Source of the DNA: Cellulophaga tyrosinoxydans
Lineage (GTDB): Bacteria; Bacteroidota; Bacteroidia; Flavobacteriales; Flavobacteriaceae
Assembly: GCF_900176415.1 (NCBI RefSeq)
Contig: NZ_FWXO01000004.1
Location: 62,001 to 126,000, forward strand
Length of the DNA: 64,000 nt
Direction: 5' to 3'
Shown here: piece by piece, positions 33,349-43,306 of the stretch
Position numbering within the stretch: position 1 is the stretch's first letter
Layout of the letters: each line of letters begins with the position of its first letter
The notes under the pieces: generated by a model
Told to the model about the DNA's origin: nothing
What the model saw: only the letters and a program-made list of their open reading frames with translations
Database searches by the model: none
Position numbers and translations under genes: made by a program

Positions 33349-34836
33349 TTACAGCACATCCACTGAATTTTTAAAACGTAAGATGAATTCCGTACCCTTA
33401 TTTATTTCGCTTATACACTGGATTTCACCATCATTCATTTCTACAAAATCTTTGACTATCATTAAACCAAATCCAGTTCCTTTTTCTCCAGTAGTACCTT
33501 GCCTTACCTTTGGTCCGCTATTGATTTCAGATGAATTTTGCCAGTCAGTTTTCATTCCCAATCCAAAATCTTTAACGCCTATTTCAACAATTTCAGTTGT
33601 GCATTTAGAGGATAGTATTATTTTTTGACCTTTTTCACTAAATTTAATTGCATTAGAGATTAAATTACGAAGAATAACCTTTAGCATATTTTCGTCAACA
33701 AAGAGTTCTGTGCAAGAAATAGAAAGTTCTATTTCTATACTTTTCTCGTCAGCCATTCTTTTAAACTCCTTTTGTAGCAAATGGAATAATGTATCTAAAT
33801 TGCATATTTTTTTGTCTAAAGTTACCCCATCTAATTGCCTGTATGACCAATCGAGAAGCACATTAACCATGGAAATTCTATCGGATACTTCATTTTTTAA
33901 TTTTTTGGTAATCTCTTTTAGCTCGCTTTCCACTAACTGACTTTCTATCATTTCAATAATTATACCTATATTATTAAGCGGTCCTCTTACATCATGGGCG
34001 AGTAGTGAGAATAATTTATTTTTAAGTTTATTTACTTTTTCGAGTTCCTCATTTTTAAACTCCAACTCTTCTTTGGCTACTTTTAAATGTTTTGTCTGTT
34101 TTTCAACTTCTGTAATAAGTTTTTTATTCGCATCAACCTGTATTTTTATAGTATTTTCTTCAATAAATTTATACTTGTAGCTAATTAAAATGGAGAATAA
34201 AATTAATTGAAAAGTTACAAGAATTGAAGTCATTAGTATTACAAAGTCTCCATCGAAATTGAAATATTTCTGAGTAAACCATGAAACTACATAAACAATT
34301 GATGCTATCAAGTAAGGTGTGTAGCAATACAAATAATACTTATTGAATTTTTCTACTTTATACAATCGTATTCCTGAAAATAGGCTGAGAAGTGTTGTTG
34401 ATAAAGCCATTAGGGCAGCAAACATTATTAAAGAACTATTTAACCATTCAATTTTAGTGATTACATTGTTTGAAATATGTAATATAGGCAAGCCAATTAT
34501 AATGACCCCAAATACTTTATAAGTTTTTGATAATGTAAGGTAGTTATTTGGCGTTATGTTAAGGTAACTTTTGGTAAACATCAAAAGACCAAAAGTTGAA
34601 ATCATTGCAGTAGTTAGTGTTGCTTTATCAGCGATTCGTATAACTAAATCATTGTAAGAACATTTAATAATAAGAGAAAGACTCCAATGTAAAGTCAATC
34701 CGAATATTAGAATAAAATAGTAGAATAATATTTTATGCCTTAAAACAAGATATGAGATTAGATGGTAAATACCGAAAACACCAAAAATTGAGGCAAACAC
34801 AACCGTTATTAAGTACCTAAAATTAATAACATCCAT
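33349..34836 (-). CDS. 7TM-type sensor histidine kinase, orphan
   Basis: A 495-residue kinase. The N-terminal half (about 5-225) has seven hydrophobic helices (7TM sensor architecture), then a coiled coil (about 235-275), then HisKA with the phosphoacceptor in LFSLLAHDVRGPLNN (His near 284) and HATPase_c with N-box NLISNAIKFSEKG and G-boxes VKDFGLGM and GTGFGLMIVKDFVEMNDGE. No response regulator is next to it. It sits just outside the right border of the island. Signal unknown. Confidence 0.9.
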   Translation of the reverse strand: MDVINFRYLITVVFASIFGVFGIYHLISYLVLRHKILFYYFILIFGLTLHWSLSLIIKCSYNDLVIRIADKATLTTAMISTFGLLMFTKSYLNITPNNYLTLSKTYKVFGVIIIGLPILHISNNVITKIEWLNSSLIMFAALMALSTTLLSLFSGIRLYKVEKFNKYYLYCYTPYLIASIVYVVSWFTQKYFNFDGDFVILMTSILVTFQLILFSILISYKYKFIEENTIKIQVDANKKLITEVEKQTKHLKVAKEELEFKNEELEKVNKLKNKLFSLLAHDVRGPLNNIGIIIEMIESQLVESELKEITKKLKNEVSDRISMVNVLLDWSYRQLDGVTLDKKICNLDTLFHLLQKEFKRMADEKSIEIELSISCTELFVDENMLKVILRNLISNAIKFSEKGQKIILSSKCTTEIVEIGVKDFGLGMKTDWQNSSEINSGPKVRQGTTGEKGTGFGLMIVKDFVEMNDGEIQCISEINKGTEFILRFKNSVDVL

Positions 34837-35026
34837 AAAAGCGCTATAAATATGTTAAGTTAAAAGATTTGGATCAAAAAAATGTTCGTATGATCTCTGC
34901 ACTTCCAATTTAGTATTTTTTATTGAGATATCTTATTGTTTGTTAAAAGATGTAAGCATAGAAGATGTTCTCATGGCCAACTTTGTAATATGGTTTGAAG
35001 CTGGTATTTCTTAGGAAGCTACAATT

Positions 35027-35626
35027 TTAATAATACAATCTAAAATCAAGTAATTTGCACGCATTATAATGTCTTTGGTGCAATTCTTCTACAACATCAA
35101 ACATATCATCATCATCTTTAAATAAGTTAAAAAATAGCATATCTAATTTGGCGCTACTAAGTCCATTATAGGCATTCCCATAGCCAGAAATAGCTTTTGC
35201 ATTGGTGATGTCTAAAAAGTATTGTGCTTCCTCTTCGTCTAAATCTAGAATTTTTGCATTGGAGAAGTGTAAAATTTTTCCTTTTAATCGTCCCTCAAAT
35301 AGCTCCGCTATTTCTTGCAAGCTATAGTAGTAGTCATTTAGGCAAATGCTATTGGCCTCACCAGCCATCACCAAGTAAATGATTTCATAGTCTTTAAAAT
35401 TATGATCATCTAAAACCAGTGCGTTTAGGCTATCTTCTAAACCTTCAATAGTATCGCATGTTTTATAGATACTGGCAATGCCATAGTTCATGGCCAATTG
35501 CTCCAAGTTTTCTTGAGCCTCGGTAACTTCGTCTATTTCTATATCGGCAACACCTTCTAAACAATAAATAAAACACTCTGTATCATTAGCTTGTTCTAGA
35601 GGTACTTGTGGTCTTTTTTCTAGCAA
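35027..35626 (-). CDS. DUF6642-family protein (degenerate CHAT-like?)
   Basis: A 199-residue acidic cytosolic protein. The opening ECFIYCLEGVADIEIDE and the central ILHFSNAKILDLDEEEAQYF, then NAKAISGYG, are the DUF6642 landmarks as I recall them. In related proteins the corresponding strands end in H-G-E and S-C-x, resembling a caspase/CHAT His-Cys pair. Here the positions read MAGE and SNAK, so both candidate catalytic residues are missing. A non-catalytic role is likely. Monocistronic. Confidence 0.68.
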   Translation of the reverse strand: MLEKRPQVPLEQANDTECFIYCLEGVADIEIDEVTEAQENLEQLAMNYGIASIYKTCDTIEGLEDSLNALVLDDHNFKDYEIIYLVMAGEANSICLNDYYYSLQEIAELFEGRLKGKILHFSNAKILDLDEEEAQYFLDITNAKAISGYGNAYNGLSSAKLDMLFFNLFKDDDDMFDVVEELHQRHYNACKLLDFRLYY

Positions 35627-35749
35627 GTTTCTGGATTTGAATATGCCACAAAATTACTGTAACTCTTTTATTTTTTTAGCGTTTTCGAATTAAATTCTAT
35701 TCCGTTTACACATTAACTTCCCTCCTATGTTTAGTAAACCAACACACCT

Positions 35750-38275
35750 CTACCCTTCTCTCCGCAGCACTTCTAGTGGCGAGCTTCGCAATACCGTTTG
35801 AATATTGCTCAAACCTATCAACAAAACCAAGAGCGTAATCCCTGGTAAAAACACCATAAAAGGGATTAGCGAAGGCACAAAAGGCGCTTTAAACACCAAT
35901 AAAGCCAAACAGAAACTACCTACTAAAGCCAATAAAATACCTACTAAACTCCCTAACAAGCCCAAGAATACATATTCTAGAGCCGCTATTTTCAAAATCT
36001 GAGTGTTTTTAGCGCCCAAGGTTCGGAGCAGCACACTTTCTTTAATCCGTTGGTATTTACTAGTACGAACGGACCCTATTAAAACAATAATCCCCGTAAG
36101 GATACTAAAAAAGGCCATGAAATTAATAATCCATGAAATTTTATCTAAAATATCTTCTATAATGGTATATACCTGTCGTAAATCTAAAACGGTAACATTG
36201 GGGAACTGTGCTACTAAATCGCGCTGTAAATTTGCGGAACCAGCTTCATCGGGCACCGTGGTGGTAATGACATTAAACTGCGGTGCTTGTTCTAACACGC
36301 CTTTAGGGAAAACAATGGTGAAATTTAACTGTAATTGTCCCCAATCTACTTTACGGATACTCCCAACTGTGGTTTCCATCAGAACACCTTGTACATTAAA
36401 TACAATAACATCGCCAATACCTACTTTAGCGTCATTTGCTAAATTATCGGAGATAGAAATCACCACTGGATCGCTCTTTTTAAGATTTGGAATCCATTCC
36501 CCAGCGATAAGTTCTTCTGAATCGAGTAAAGTATCGCGGTAAGTGGTTCTAAATTCATGATTTAAAATCCAACCCCGAACTTCGCGTGTAGAATCTTGAC
36601 GCATATCGTTCACCAATTGGTCTTTTATTTTATGCATTCGCATGGTAACGAGCGGAATGGTGGTAAGTACGGGTAGCTTATTGCGTGTTAGGCTTTCTTC
36701 TACCGCCTCACGTTGTTTGCTTTGCACATCTAAAATAATCATGTTGGCAGTTTCAGTACTCTGCCCTATTTCGGTTTTTGATAATAATATGTCTTTAGTA
36801 AAATATAAGGTGCTAATTAAAAAGGTACCCAAACCAATAGCAACTACCAATACTACAGTTTGGTTGTTAGGTCTGAATAGGTTTAAGAGACTTTGCCGTG
36901 TAGTATACCCAAAACTTTTAGGGAAAAAGGCTTTAACAAATTTCATAAACCCTATGGCAATCGCCGCTAATATTGCAAAAGTTAGCACGGTGCCCGCCAC
37001 AAAACCTAAGGCATAAAGTGCATTCTGCAACAGCCAAAAAGAAAATAAAAACAGAAAAATTAAAATGGCTGTATAAACGAGTAGTTGTGATTTTTTAGGG
37101 CTTTTTGATGCCTGATCGTTTACGCGCAATACTTCTAAAGGCGATACATACCAAGTGCTTAACAAGGGTAATAAGGCAAATAAAACAGACATAAATAAGC
37201 CAAGAAAAATGCCCATAAATATAGGTTGTGCTGATATACTAATTTCCACCGTAAACGGAAGAAATTCTTGCAATAGATAAGGAAATAGTTCTTGAAGCGC
37301 TACGCCAATTAAGGAACCTATGAATCCGCCTAAAATACCAATCCCTGCAATTTGGATTAAAAAGATTAAAAAACTTTGCTTTCTGGAAGCGCCCATACAT
37401 TTTAAAACCGCGATGGATTTTAGTTTTTCTTTAATGTAGATATGAACAGAACTTGCAATACCAATACAACCTAACAATAGGGCGATAAAAGCCGCTAAAT
37501 TTAAAAATTTACCCACATTATCATACCTGTTTCCTAAACGTCGACTGGTGCTGGTGTGAGTATCTAAATCTGCATTCTCTTTATCGAGCATCGGCCCTAT
37601 TTTACGCTCGAACTTCGTTAGGTTTAATGTATCAGATGCCTTATAAAAATATTGATATTCCTTACGACTACCGAATTGTAATAATTCAGTTTCATTAATT
37701 AACCGATTAGGAATTAGTACTGGAGGCGCCACAGAAGTTGAAATGGCAGTAGTACCTGGCATTGCTTTTAAAGCCCCTGCAATAGGTAGTTTTAGCTCGC
37801 CTACTTTTATGGTATCGCCTGCTTGTATGTTAAACTGAAGCATTAAAGTAGCATCAACTAACGCACCACCTGATGTTTGGTAACTTGCTGCTGCAGAACT
37901 AGGTTCGGTATCTAAAGTCCCATAAAAAGGAAAATCGCCTTGCAAGGCACGTACTTTTACTAATTTGGTACCGCTATTTTTTGGAAAAGCAATCATAGAA
38001 ACAAAGTTCACTTCGTAAGCATCGGGTTGTAGCGAATCGATAATTGCTTGAGCACGTTCGTTGGGTACCTGTCTACTGTCTATAATATAATCGGCACCCA
38101 TTAGGGCTTTTGATTGCCGTTGAATGTTGTCTTTTAAATTGGTGCTAAAAAGTTGAATAGAAACTACTGCGGCAATACCTAACACAATAGATGCCATAAA
38201 CAATAACAATCGCACCCTACTTGCTTTGGCATCGCGCCAAGCCATTTTAAAAAGCCATTTGGTCTGTTGATTCAT
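35750..38275 (-). CDS. FtsX/MacB-type ABC transporter permease (YbbP-like)
   Basis: An 841-residue inner-membrane protein with the double-FtsX layout of YbbP/predicted lipase-export permeases: N-terminal TM (about 20-42), a long extracytoplasmic MacB_PCD domain (about 45-245), three TM helices (about 255-375), another TM cluster (about 395-500), a second large periplasmic domain (about 505-705), and three final TM helices. Sequence landmarks: KMAWRDAKASRVRLLLFMAS at the start and ISWIINFMAFFSILTGIIVL before the last FtsX block. It is 16 bases downstream of the ATPase gene. Substrate unknown. Confidence 0.92.
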   Translation of the reverse strand: MNQQTKWLFKMAWRDAKASRVRLLLFMASIVLGIAAVVSIQLFSTNLKDNIQRQSKALMGADYIIDSRQVPNERAQAIIDSLQPDAYEVNFVSMIAFPKNSGTKLVKVRALQGDFPFYGTLDTEPSSAAASYQTSGGALVDATLMLQFNIQAGDTIKVGELKLPIAGALKAMPGTTAISTSVAPPVLIPNRLINETELLQFGSRKEYQYFYKASDTLNLTKFERKIGPMLDKENADLDTHTSTSRRLGNRYDNVGKFLNLAAFIALLLGCIGIASSVHIYIKEKLKSIAVLKCMGASRKQSFLIFLIQIAGIGILGGFIGSLIGVALQELFPYLLQEFLPFTVEISISAQPIFMGIFLGLFMSVLFALLPLLSTWYVSPLEVLRVNDQASKSPKKSQLLVYTAILIFLFLFSFWLLQNALYALGFVAGTVLTFAILAAIAIGFMKFVKAFFPKSFGYTTRQSLLNLFRPNNQTVVLVVAIGLGTFLISTLYFTKDILLSKTEIGQSTETANMIILDVQSKQREAVEESLTRNKLPVLTTIPLVTMRMHKIKDQLVNDMRQDSTREVRGWILNHEFRTTYRDTLLDSEELIAGEWIPNLKKSDPVVISISDNLANDAKVGIGDVIVFNVQGVLMETTVGSIRKVDWGQLQLNFTIVFPKGVLEQAPQFNVITTTVPDEAGSANLQRDLVAQFPNVTVLDLRQVYTIIEDILDKISWIINFMAFFSILTGIIVLIGSVRTSKYQRIKESVLLRTLGAKNTQILKIAALEYVFLGLLGSLVGILLALVGSFCLALLVFKAPFVPSLIPFMVFLPGITLLVLLIGLSNIQTVLRSSPLEVLRREG

Positions 38276-38291
38276 GCGTGTAGAGATAAAC

Positions 38292-38981
38292 CTATGATAC
38301 TGCTGTAGGTAGATTGGTTAGTATTTGACCTCCTTTAAGTCTTAAAATCTGTTGGGTTCTATTAGCTAGATCTAAATCATGCGAAATAATCACCAAAGTG
38401 GTGCCCGTTTCTTTGTTTAAATCGAATAATAGCTGAATGACTTTTTCGCCTGTTTCTTCGTCTAAATTACCCGTAGGTTCATCGGCAAATAAAATAGTAG
38501 GCGCATTAGCAAAGGCTCTTGCTAATGCCACACGTTGTTGTTCACCTCCAGAAAGTTGTGAAGGATAGTGATCAAAACGATCTGCGAGTCCCACTTTTTC
38601 CAATAAAGTCATGCTCTTTTTGGTAGCTTCTTTATCGCCTTGCAGCTCTAGTGGAACGCTCACATTTTCAAGTGCGGTAAGTGTAGGGAGTAATTGAAAG
38701 TTTTGAAAAATAAAACCCACTTCTTTATTTCGTAACTGAGCGCGTTCATCTTCGTTTAAGGTACTTAAATCTTGACCGCAAAGTTCTACAGTACCTGCAT
38801 TAGGATTATCCAATCCGGCACATAGACCCAATAAGGTTGTTTTTCCACTTCCTGAAGGTCCAATAATAGAAAAAGTTTGTCCTTTTTCAACCTCAAATGA
38901 AATATGTTGTAATACGGTCAATTCTTTATTCCCACTAGTATAGGTCTTTTCTAACCCAGTTATCTTTAATATCTTTGACAT
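38292..38981 (-). CDS. ABC transporter ATPase (YbbA/LolD-like)
   Basis: A 229-residue ABC ATPase. Walker [11 protein letters not shown]-loop [17 protein letters not shown], signature [14 protein letters not shown], Walker [13 protein letters not shown], and switch His in VIISHD are all present. The ATG at 38981 ([14 protein letters not shown]) is the expected family start; an upstream ATG at 39032 would overlap the divergent esterase. Pairs with the adjacent permease. In E. coli the equivalent ybbA-ybbP pair lies beside the esterase tesA, as here the divergent SGNH esterase. Confidence 0.95.
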   Translation of the reverse strand: MSKILKITGLEKTYTSGNKELTVLQHISFEVEKGQTFSIIGPSGSGKTTLLGLCAGLDNPNAGTVELCGQDLSTLNEDERAQLRNKEVGFIFQNFQLLPTLTALENVSVPLELQGDKEATKKSMTLLEKVGLADRFDHYPSQLSGGEQQRVALARAFANAPTILFADEPTGNLDEETGEKVIQLLFDLNKETGTTLVIISHDLDLANRTQQILRLKGGQILTNLPTAVS

Positions 38982-39035
38982 ATATAAACTATAATTTAAA
39001 CGACACTTATGTCCAAAGCTGAAAATAGGCAATTG

Positions 39036-39749
39036 ATGGCAATTTTACCAACTCCATTGGTTCATAAATTCCTAAAGTTTTGTTATTTTATCATAGCACT
39101 ACTGGTTCTCAGCTGCGGTGAAACCAAAAAAGATACCCAAACCGATGCTACTCCATCAAAAGAAGAAACAACACCAACCAAAACGACTACCAATAGTACC
39201 AAGACAATTTTATGTTTTGGAGATAGTATTACGGCTGGTTATGGTTTAGAGGATAGTGAAGATGCTTATCCTGGCGTATTACAAGAAAAGATAGATGCGT
39301 TACAATTGGATTACACGGTAATTAATTCTGGTTTAAGTGGTGAAACTACGGCTGGTGGTAAAAGCCGAATTGATTGGGTATTAAATCAAAAGGTAGATAT
39401 TTTTTTATTAGAATTAGGAGCCAATGATGGTTTGCGTGGAGTGCCATTATCAGAAACACGAGCTAATCTTCAGGCGATAATAGATATCGTAAAACAAAAA
39501 AGCCCGAAAACGACCATCATTCTTGCTGGTATGGAATTACCGCCAAATATGGGACAAGAATATACCACAGAATTCAGACAATTGTATGCCGATTTAGCAC
39601 AACAAAATAACCTTGACTTTATTCCATTTATACTCAAAGATGTGGGAGGAATTAAAGCCTTGAATCAAAAAGGTGGTATTCACCCAACTGTTGAAGGTCA
39701 CCAAATTGTAGCCCATACGGTTTGGGAGGTTTTACAGCCTTTGCTTTAA
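39036..39749 (+). CDS. SGNH-family arylesterase/lysophospholipase (TesA-like) lipoprotein
   Basis: A lipoprotein (lipobox LVLSC, about residue 27 from this start) with the SGNH hydrolase blocks: block I FGDSITAGYGL (nucleophile Ser), block II NSGLSGET, block III ELGANDGLRG, and block V GIHPTVEGHQ (D/H pair). Predicted to hydrolyse short acyl esters or thioesters in the periplasm. An in-frame ATG at 39009 is also possible; I chose 39036 because it gives a normal-length lipoprotein signal. Divergent from ybbA-ybbP-like genes, a conserved neighbourhood (tesA-ybbA-ybbP). Confidence 0.9.
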   Translation: MAILPTPLVHKFLKFCYFIIALLVLSCGETKKDTQTDATPSKEETTPTKTTTNSTKTILCFGDSITAGYGLEDSEDAYPGVLQEKIDALQLDYTVINSGLSGETTAGGKSRIDWVLNQKVDIFLLELGANDGLRGVPLSETRANLQAIIDIVKQKSPKTTIILAGMELPPNMGQEYTTEFRQLYADLAQQNNLDFIPFILKDVGGIKALNQKGGIHPTVEGHQIVAHTVWEVLQPLL

Positions 39750-39908
39750 AGGGTTGAAAGTTGTATTTACTTTGTGCTATACAGGCGAAACTTATGATAC
39801 TTTGAGAAAACTGGATCTCCCAATTTGGTTATCTATCACAATAAAGTTTATTTAAAAGTTACAAAGCTCACTCAAAGCTCAAGTTGGTTATTCGCGCATA
39901 TTTTAATT

Positions 39909-40244
39909 CTAAATAATATCAAATACTTTTTCGCACAAATAATGGCTTACAACCACCACCAAGGAAACACCTACAAGCACTAGAAAGCGAATGACATTTT
40001 TACTAGTATGATTTTTAAGCTTGTTCTTCAGGTAGCCAATATCAATCAACACAAATAAAAAGGCAATTATTCCACCTAATATAGCACCGACTTGAAATAA
40101 GGCTAAATCGTATACCCAATTAAAATAGACACTCAAGCCAGTATTCCTTTTTGCCCCTAGAACTATGCGCATATAGATAAAAGCGTATATAAATGAGAGC
40201 ATTATCCACAGGACATAGCCAAGTATTTGTTTTAAAATCTTCAT
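39909..40244 (-). CDS. Small membrane protein, unknown function
   Basis: A 111-residue protein with three predicted membrane helices (about 4-24, 45-72, 84-103). Basic loops and NWVYDLALFQVGAILGGIIA. No family recognised. It lies 19 bases downstream of another membrane-protein gene on the same strand, so they are probably co-transcribed. Confidence 0.6.
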   Translation of the reverse strand: MKILKQILGYVLWIMLSFIYAFIYMRIVLGAKRNTGLSVYFNWVYDLALFQVGAILGGIIAFLFVLIDIGYLKNKLKNHTSKNVIRFLVLVGVSLVVVVSHYLCEKVFDII

Positions 40245-40263
40245 AGTACTAGTTTATCCTTAA

Positions 40264-40911
40264 TTACTCTTCTACTATTGTATCGGCAGGTACTTTAGCT
40301 GTATTAATTTTACATTGATTCAGTATGGTATCGGTTTTAATGATTTCCCAATTTTGATAATAATCAATTGTTCCCACAAAATTTAGGCTATCTGAATCAC
40401 AATATTTTAAATAGAATTCTGCAATACGATAGGCATTATAATTGGATATTTCTTCACTACTAAATCCGCCTGGATCTTCCTCGTGCTCAATAAAATGTGT
40501 TGTGCCTGCCTCGCCAAAAGGAACAAAGATAGGCGTGCCTGTATAGTATTCATAAAAACGCAAACGGTAGGGCACTCCCCTATTTTGCAAAAATTCTAGT
40601 GTAATATTCTCAGTTAAAAACTCATTATTCACTTTTTCTAGCACCATTCTTTTTATGGCGCTATGAATAGAGTCTTTATTGTTAACAGGATTTTTAACCA
40701 AGTATAAATCTGGGTATACTTTAGAGGATATAAACTCCATTTTTGTAAAAAACGCAAACTTAATCAGCCATGACAAAGCCACTAGAGTTAATAAAACCAA
40801 TGCCCAGATACTTCTCACTTTCTTTTTTAGAATCCATTTTATTAATCGAAATAGGAAGTAAAGGCCTATGATCAGCATGGATAAAAGTAAAAGTAATATT
40901 AGAAGAAGCAT
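40264..40911 (-). CDS. Membrane-anchored protein, unknown function
   Basis: A 215-residue protein with two N-terminal membrane helices (about 1-20, very leucine-rich, and 36-56), then a soluble domain that probably faces outward, ending in an acidic tail. The soluble part includes YTGTPIFVPFGEAGTTHFIE and SLNFVGTIDYYQNW. No family recognised. Pairs with the small membrane protein downstream. Confidence 0.6.
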   Translation of the reverse strand: MLLLILLLLLSMLIIGLYFLFRLIKWILKKKVRSIWALVLLTLVALSWLIKFAFFTKMEFISSKVYPDLYLVKNPVNNKDSIHSAIKRMVLEKVNNEFLTENITLEFLQNRGVPYRLRFYEYYTGTPIFVPFGEAGTTHFIEHEEDPGGFSSEEISNYNAYRIAEFYLKYCDSDSLNFVGTIDYYQNWEIIKTDTILNQCKINTAKVPADTIVEE

Positions 40912-41083
40912 TTCTTATTTTGTTCTGTGGTTTAGCAATGTTAAACTTAGGATGAAAATCGTTTCAATAATTTGCTCGATATTTTAACAAAAATAATACA
41001 ACAAACATTGTTAAGTTGATGAATATATTTGAATCTTTAAAAAAACTATAATTTCTAATTAAAAATAAACACACACCGCTTAA

Positions 41084-41491
41084 ACTACTGTATTGTTAAC
41101 TATAGGTCTACGGTTTTATGATCGACAATTCATTACCCGCGAAATAGTTAATAAAGGGGCTTTAGAAAAATTTGATGTTTTACTTAATGACTATTTCTTG
41201 TCGGAAAAACCAAAATCTTATGGACTACCATCCGTAGCTTATTTTGCAGAACAATTACATTTATCACCAAACTACTTTGGAGATTTGGTAAAAAAAGAAA
41301 CAGGAAAATCGGCTGAGGAATACATTCAGATTAAACTCATTGATGTGGCAAAGGAAAAAGTTTATGATTCAAACAAATCTGTATCTGAAATTACTTATGA
41401 ATTGGGTTTTAAATATCCACAGCATTTTAGTCGCCTTTTCAAGCAAAAAGTAGGACATTCTCCTAAAGATCATAGAGCATCTCTTAACTAA
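41084..41491 (+). pseudogene. 5'-truncated AraC-family regulator gene
   Basis: The readable protein (from TTG 41093 to the stop at 41489-41491) is the C-terminal part of an AraC regulator: FYDRQFITREIVNKGALEKF (the end of the effector-binding domain), then both HTH motifs (SVAYFAEQLHLSPNYFG and EITYELGFKYPQHFSRLFK). No internal ATG exists and a stop (41081-41083) precedes the frame. Family members are about 300 residues, with roughly 170 residues ahead of RFYDRQF, none of which is seen here. The gene looks truncated at its 5' end and is probably silent or makes only a DNA-binding fragment. Confidence 0.8.
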
Positions 41492-41549
41492 ATAGGAGTT
41501 AATTAAATTTATAAATTCAATGCTTGTACTTTTAGTTTTTTACTATGTA

Positions 41550-42329
41550 TTACATTACAGTGCTATTGTCTAACCAACGTTGTAAAAGCGTATTGTTTTG
41601 TGATATTGCAACAATATGAAATTTGGAATAACGTTTAAAAACTCGGGCTTCTTTCAACGGTTCTATACAAACAGATATGGGAATTAGATAATTGGAATGA
41701 ATCAAAAATAATTCGCCATCACGCTTTAATAGATAGCCCACGTGCCCTTCATCAAAACCAATAAAATAGAGCCCTTCTTTTGTTATTTCATCTATTTCTT
41801 CAAATGCTTTTTCATGGGTTTCTTGAACAATTGTGTTTATTTCCTCACCACAACTAATCATTTTAGCCTCATCTATTGGTGATTTTTGAGCCAAAGTAAA
41901 TCGGTTCAGTTTGATACCCATATCCCGTAAGGTGGTTGATATAAAATAACCACATGCAATTTTACCTTGGTTTGGAATTGTTGTATGTCCGCCAAAACTC
42001 CAAGGGGTTCCATACCAATGTGGTATAATTTTATCAACTAATTGATTGGTAAATGAGGATCTTATCTCATCAAAAGTAATTGTGCCCTGTATTAGATTTT
42101 CATTTAAGCTCAAACGGAGTTTAATAGCAGCTTCTTTTGTATTTACATATGAATTAGCAATACTATCTAAATCAGTTTCAGACTCTTTTGCTGTCCATTC
42201 TTTACTTTTTACTTTCTCAACCATAGAATTTACTTTGGTCGTATCATTAAGAACAACTACCGCCCTTTCTGGAGATGACGGAGTATCATTCAATAAACCT
42301 AAGGAAACTAAAAGTGCAGTAAATAACAT
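41550..42329 (-). CDS. Papain-fold (NlpC/P60-like) hydrolase-like protein
   Basis: A 259-residue protein with a hydrophobic N-terminus (possible signal, MLFTALLVSLGLL). The middle has HWYGTPWSFGGHTTIPNQG and KIACGYFISTTLRDMG, an NlpC/P60-like Cys-containing helix start, and FIGFDEGHVGYLLKRDGE with a candidate catalytic His. That Cys...His order fits papain-like peptidases/amidases. Substrate unknown; peptidoglycan or peptide amides are possible. Lies 101 bases downstream of another Cys/His-fold lipoprotein on the same strand. Confidence 0.6.
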   Translation of the reverse strand: MLFTALLVSLGLLNDTPSSPERAVVVLNDTTKVNSMVEKVKSKEWTAKESETDLDSIANSYVNTKEAAIKLRLSLNENLIQGTITFDEIRSSFTNQLVDKIIPHWYGTPWSFGGHTTIPNQGKIACGYFISTTLRDMGIKLNRFTLAQKSPIDEAKMISCGEEINTIVQETHEKAFEEIDEITKEGLYFIGFDEGHVGYLLKRDGELFLIHSNYLIPISVCIEPLKEARVFKRYSKFHIVAISQNNTLLQRWLDNSTVM

Positions 42330-42430
42330 ATTGGTTTAAAAGATTTGAGCTGTATGATACTATAGTAACGTATTATTTTAGAAGTAATTACATCATAAAT
42401 GTTAAATTTATAAACACATATTAGTTATTT

Positions 42431-43306
42431 CTAGATTGTTAAGTTTACAGCCCACCAAACTTCATAATCTCTAGGTAGTAATGGTCGGTAACTCTGAAAA
42501 CCTTGATCGGCAATTTTTAGTCCAATAATTTCATCTTTGTCATTGTAAACATAGCTGATAAATATAAACGAATGTCCGTAAGGATCTAATTTTGCAACAT
42601 TCACACCTTGTACTACTTGTTCATAATCAGCCTTAAAACGCCAAACTTGCATAAGTGCTCCTGGTTGTAATTTACCACTCCAAATACCTAAAGAATCTAC
42701 CAAAGTACCCATTCCGGCATAGGCTAGTGCACCAGCATTACCTTTTCCTCTATAGATTTCTGGAAGACTTTTCCAACCTGGCTGCGTGTCTGATGCTGAA
42801 GCATAGAGCAAATTAAATACCTGCTTTGAAGTATAATTTTTTGTAGCCATAAACTCTGGGAGATCACGATACACAGAATGACCATAAATCTCTTTATACG
42901 CCTGTTCAAAACGGCTTTTACTAACCGCAAGACAATGTCCATTTGGCTCTTTATTATCACTGGCTAAATAGTTTTCTACAATCTTATGCGCCACTCGACT
43001 TTTACTGTTGTTACCAACTGGTTGGTTCAATTGCTCTAATGAATCTTCATTATTAGATAAAACTAATTTTTGTTCTGAATTTAAGCTTATGTATCCATGA
43101 TCATCTAAGTCTAAATTATTCAACAAACTTTTATTATTATCAATTCTCCTGGGTTCTATAATATTATTATCTAAGTCCGAAATGTCAGATTCTTGTGTTA
43201 CTTTTTTATTAGATGCACATCCAAATAGCACACAGCTAATTACTACCATACTCGTAAAGGCTGGATGGTATTTTTTAAAAACTTTTTGAAATAAGGTGTT
43301 TTTCAT
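42431..43306 (-). CDS. Lipoprotein with candidate Cys/His hydrolase domain
   Basis: A 291-residue protein with N-terminal hydrophobic segment and lipobox LFGC (Cys near 30) preceded by a basic start. The C-terminal domain (about 115-290) has NGHCLAVSKSRFEQAYKE with a candidate nucleophile Cys, DPYGHSFIFISYVY with a candidate His, and GLKIADQGFQSY with Asp, in an order that fits papain-like amidases. No named family recognised. Next to a second Cys/His hydrolase-like gene; the two may act together on the cell wall (inference). Confidence 0.58.
   Translation of the reverse strand: MKNTLFQKVFKKYHPAFTSMVVISCVLFGCASNKKVTQESDISDLDNNIIEPRRIDNNKSLLNNLDLDDHGYISLNSEQKLVLSNNEDSLEQLNQPVGNNSKSRVAHKIVENYLASDNKEPNGHCLAVSKSRFEQAYKEIYGHSVYRDLPEFMATKNYTSKQVFNLLYASASDTQPGWKSLPEIYRGKGNAGALAYAGMGTLVDSLGIWSGKLQPGALMQVWRFKADYEQVVQGVNVAKLDPYGHSFIFISYVYNDKDEIIGLKIADQGFQSYRPLLPRDYEVWWAVNLTI

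Noticed and set aside
32914-35732. Shared CTTCCCTCCTA at 32914 and near 35717
   Set aside because: Eleven to twelve bases only, no further similarity on either side; judged chance or a weak dispersed motif.
36003-37016. Long plus-strand frames inside the ABC permease gene
   Set aside because: Antisense to an intact 841-residue permease; the composition is that of complementary membrane-helix codons.
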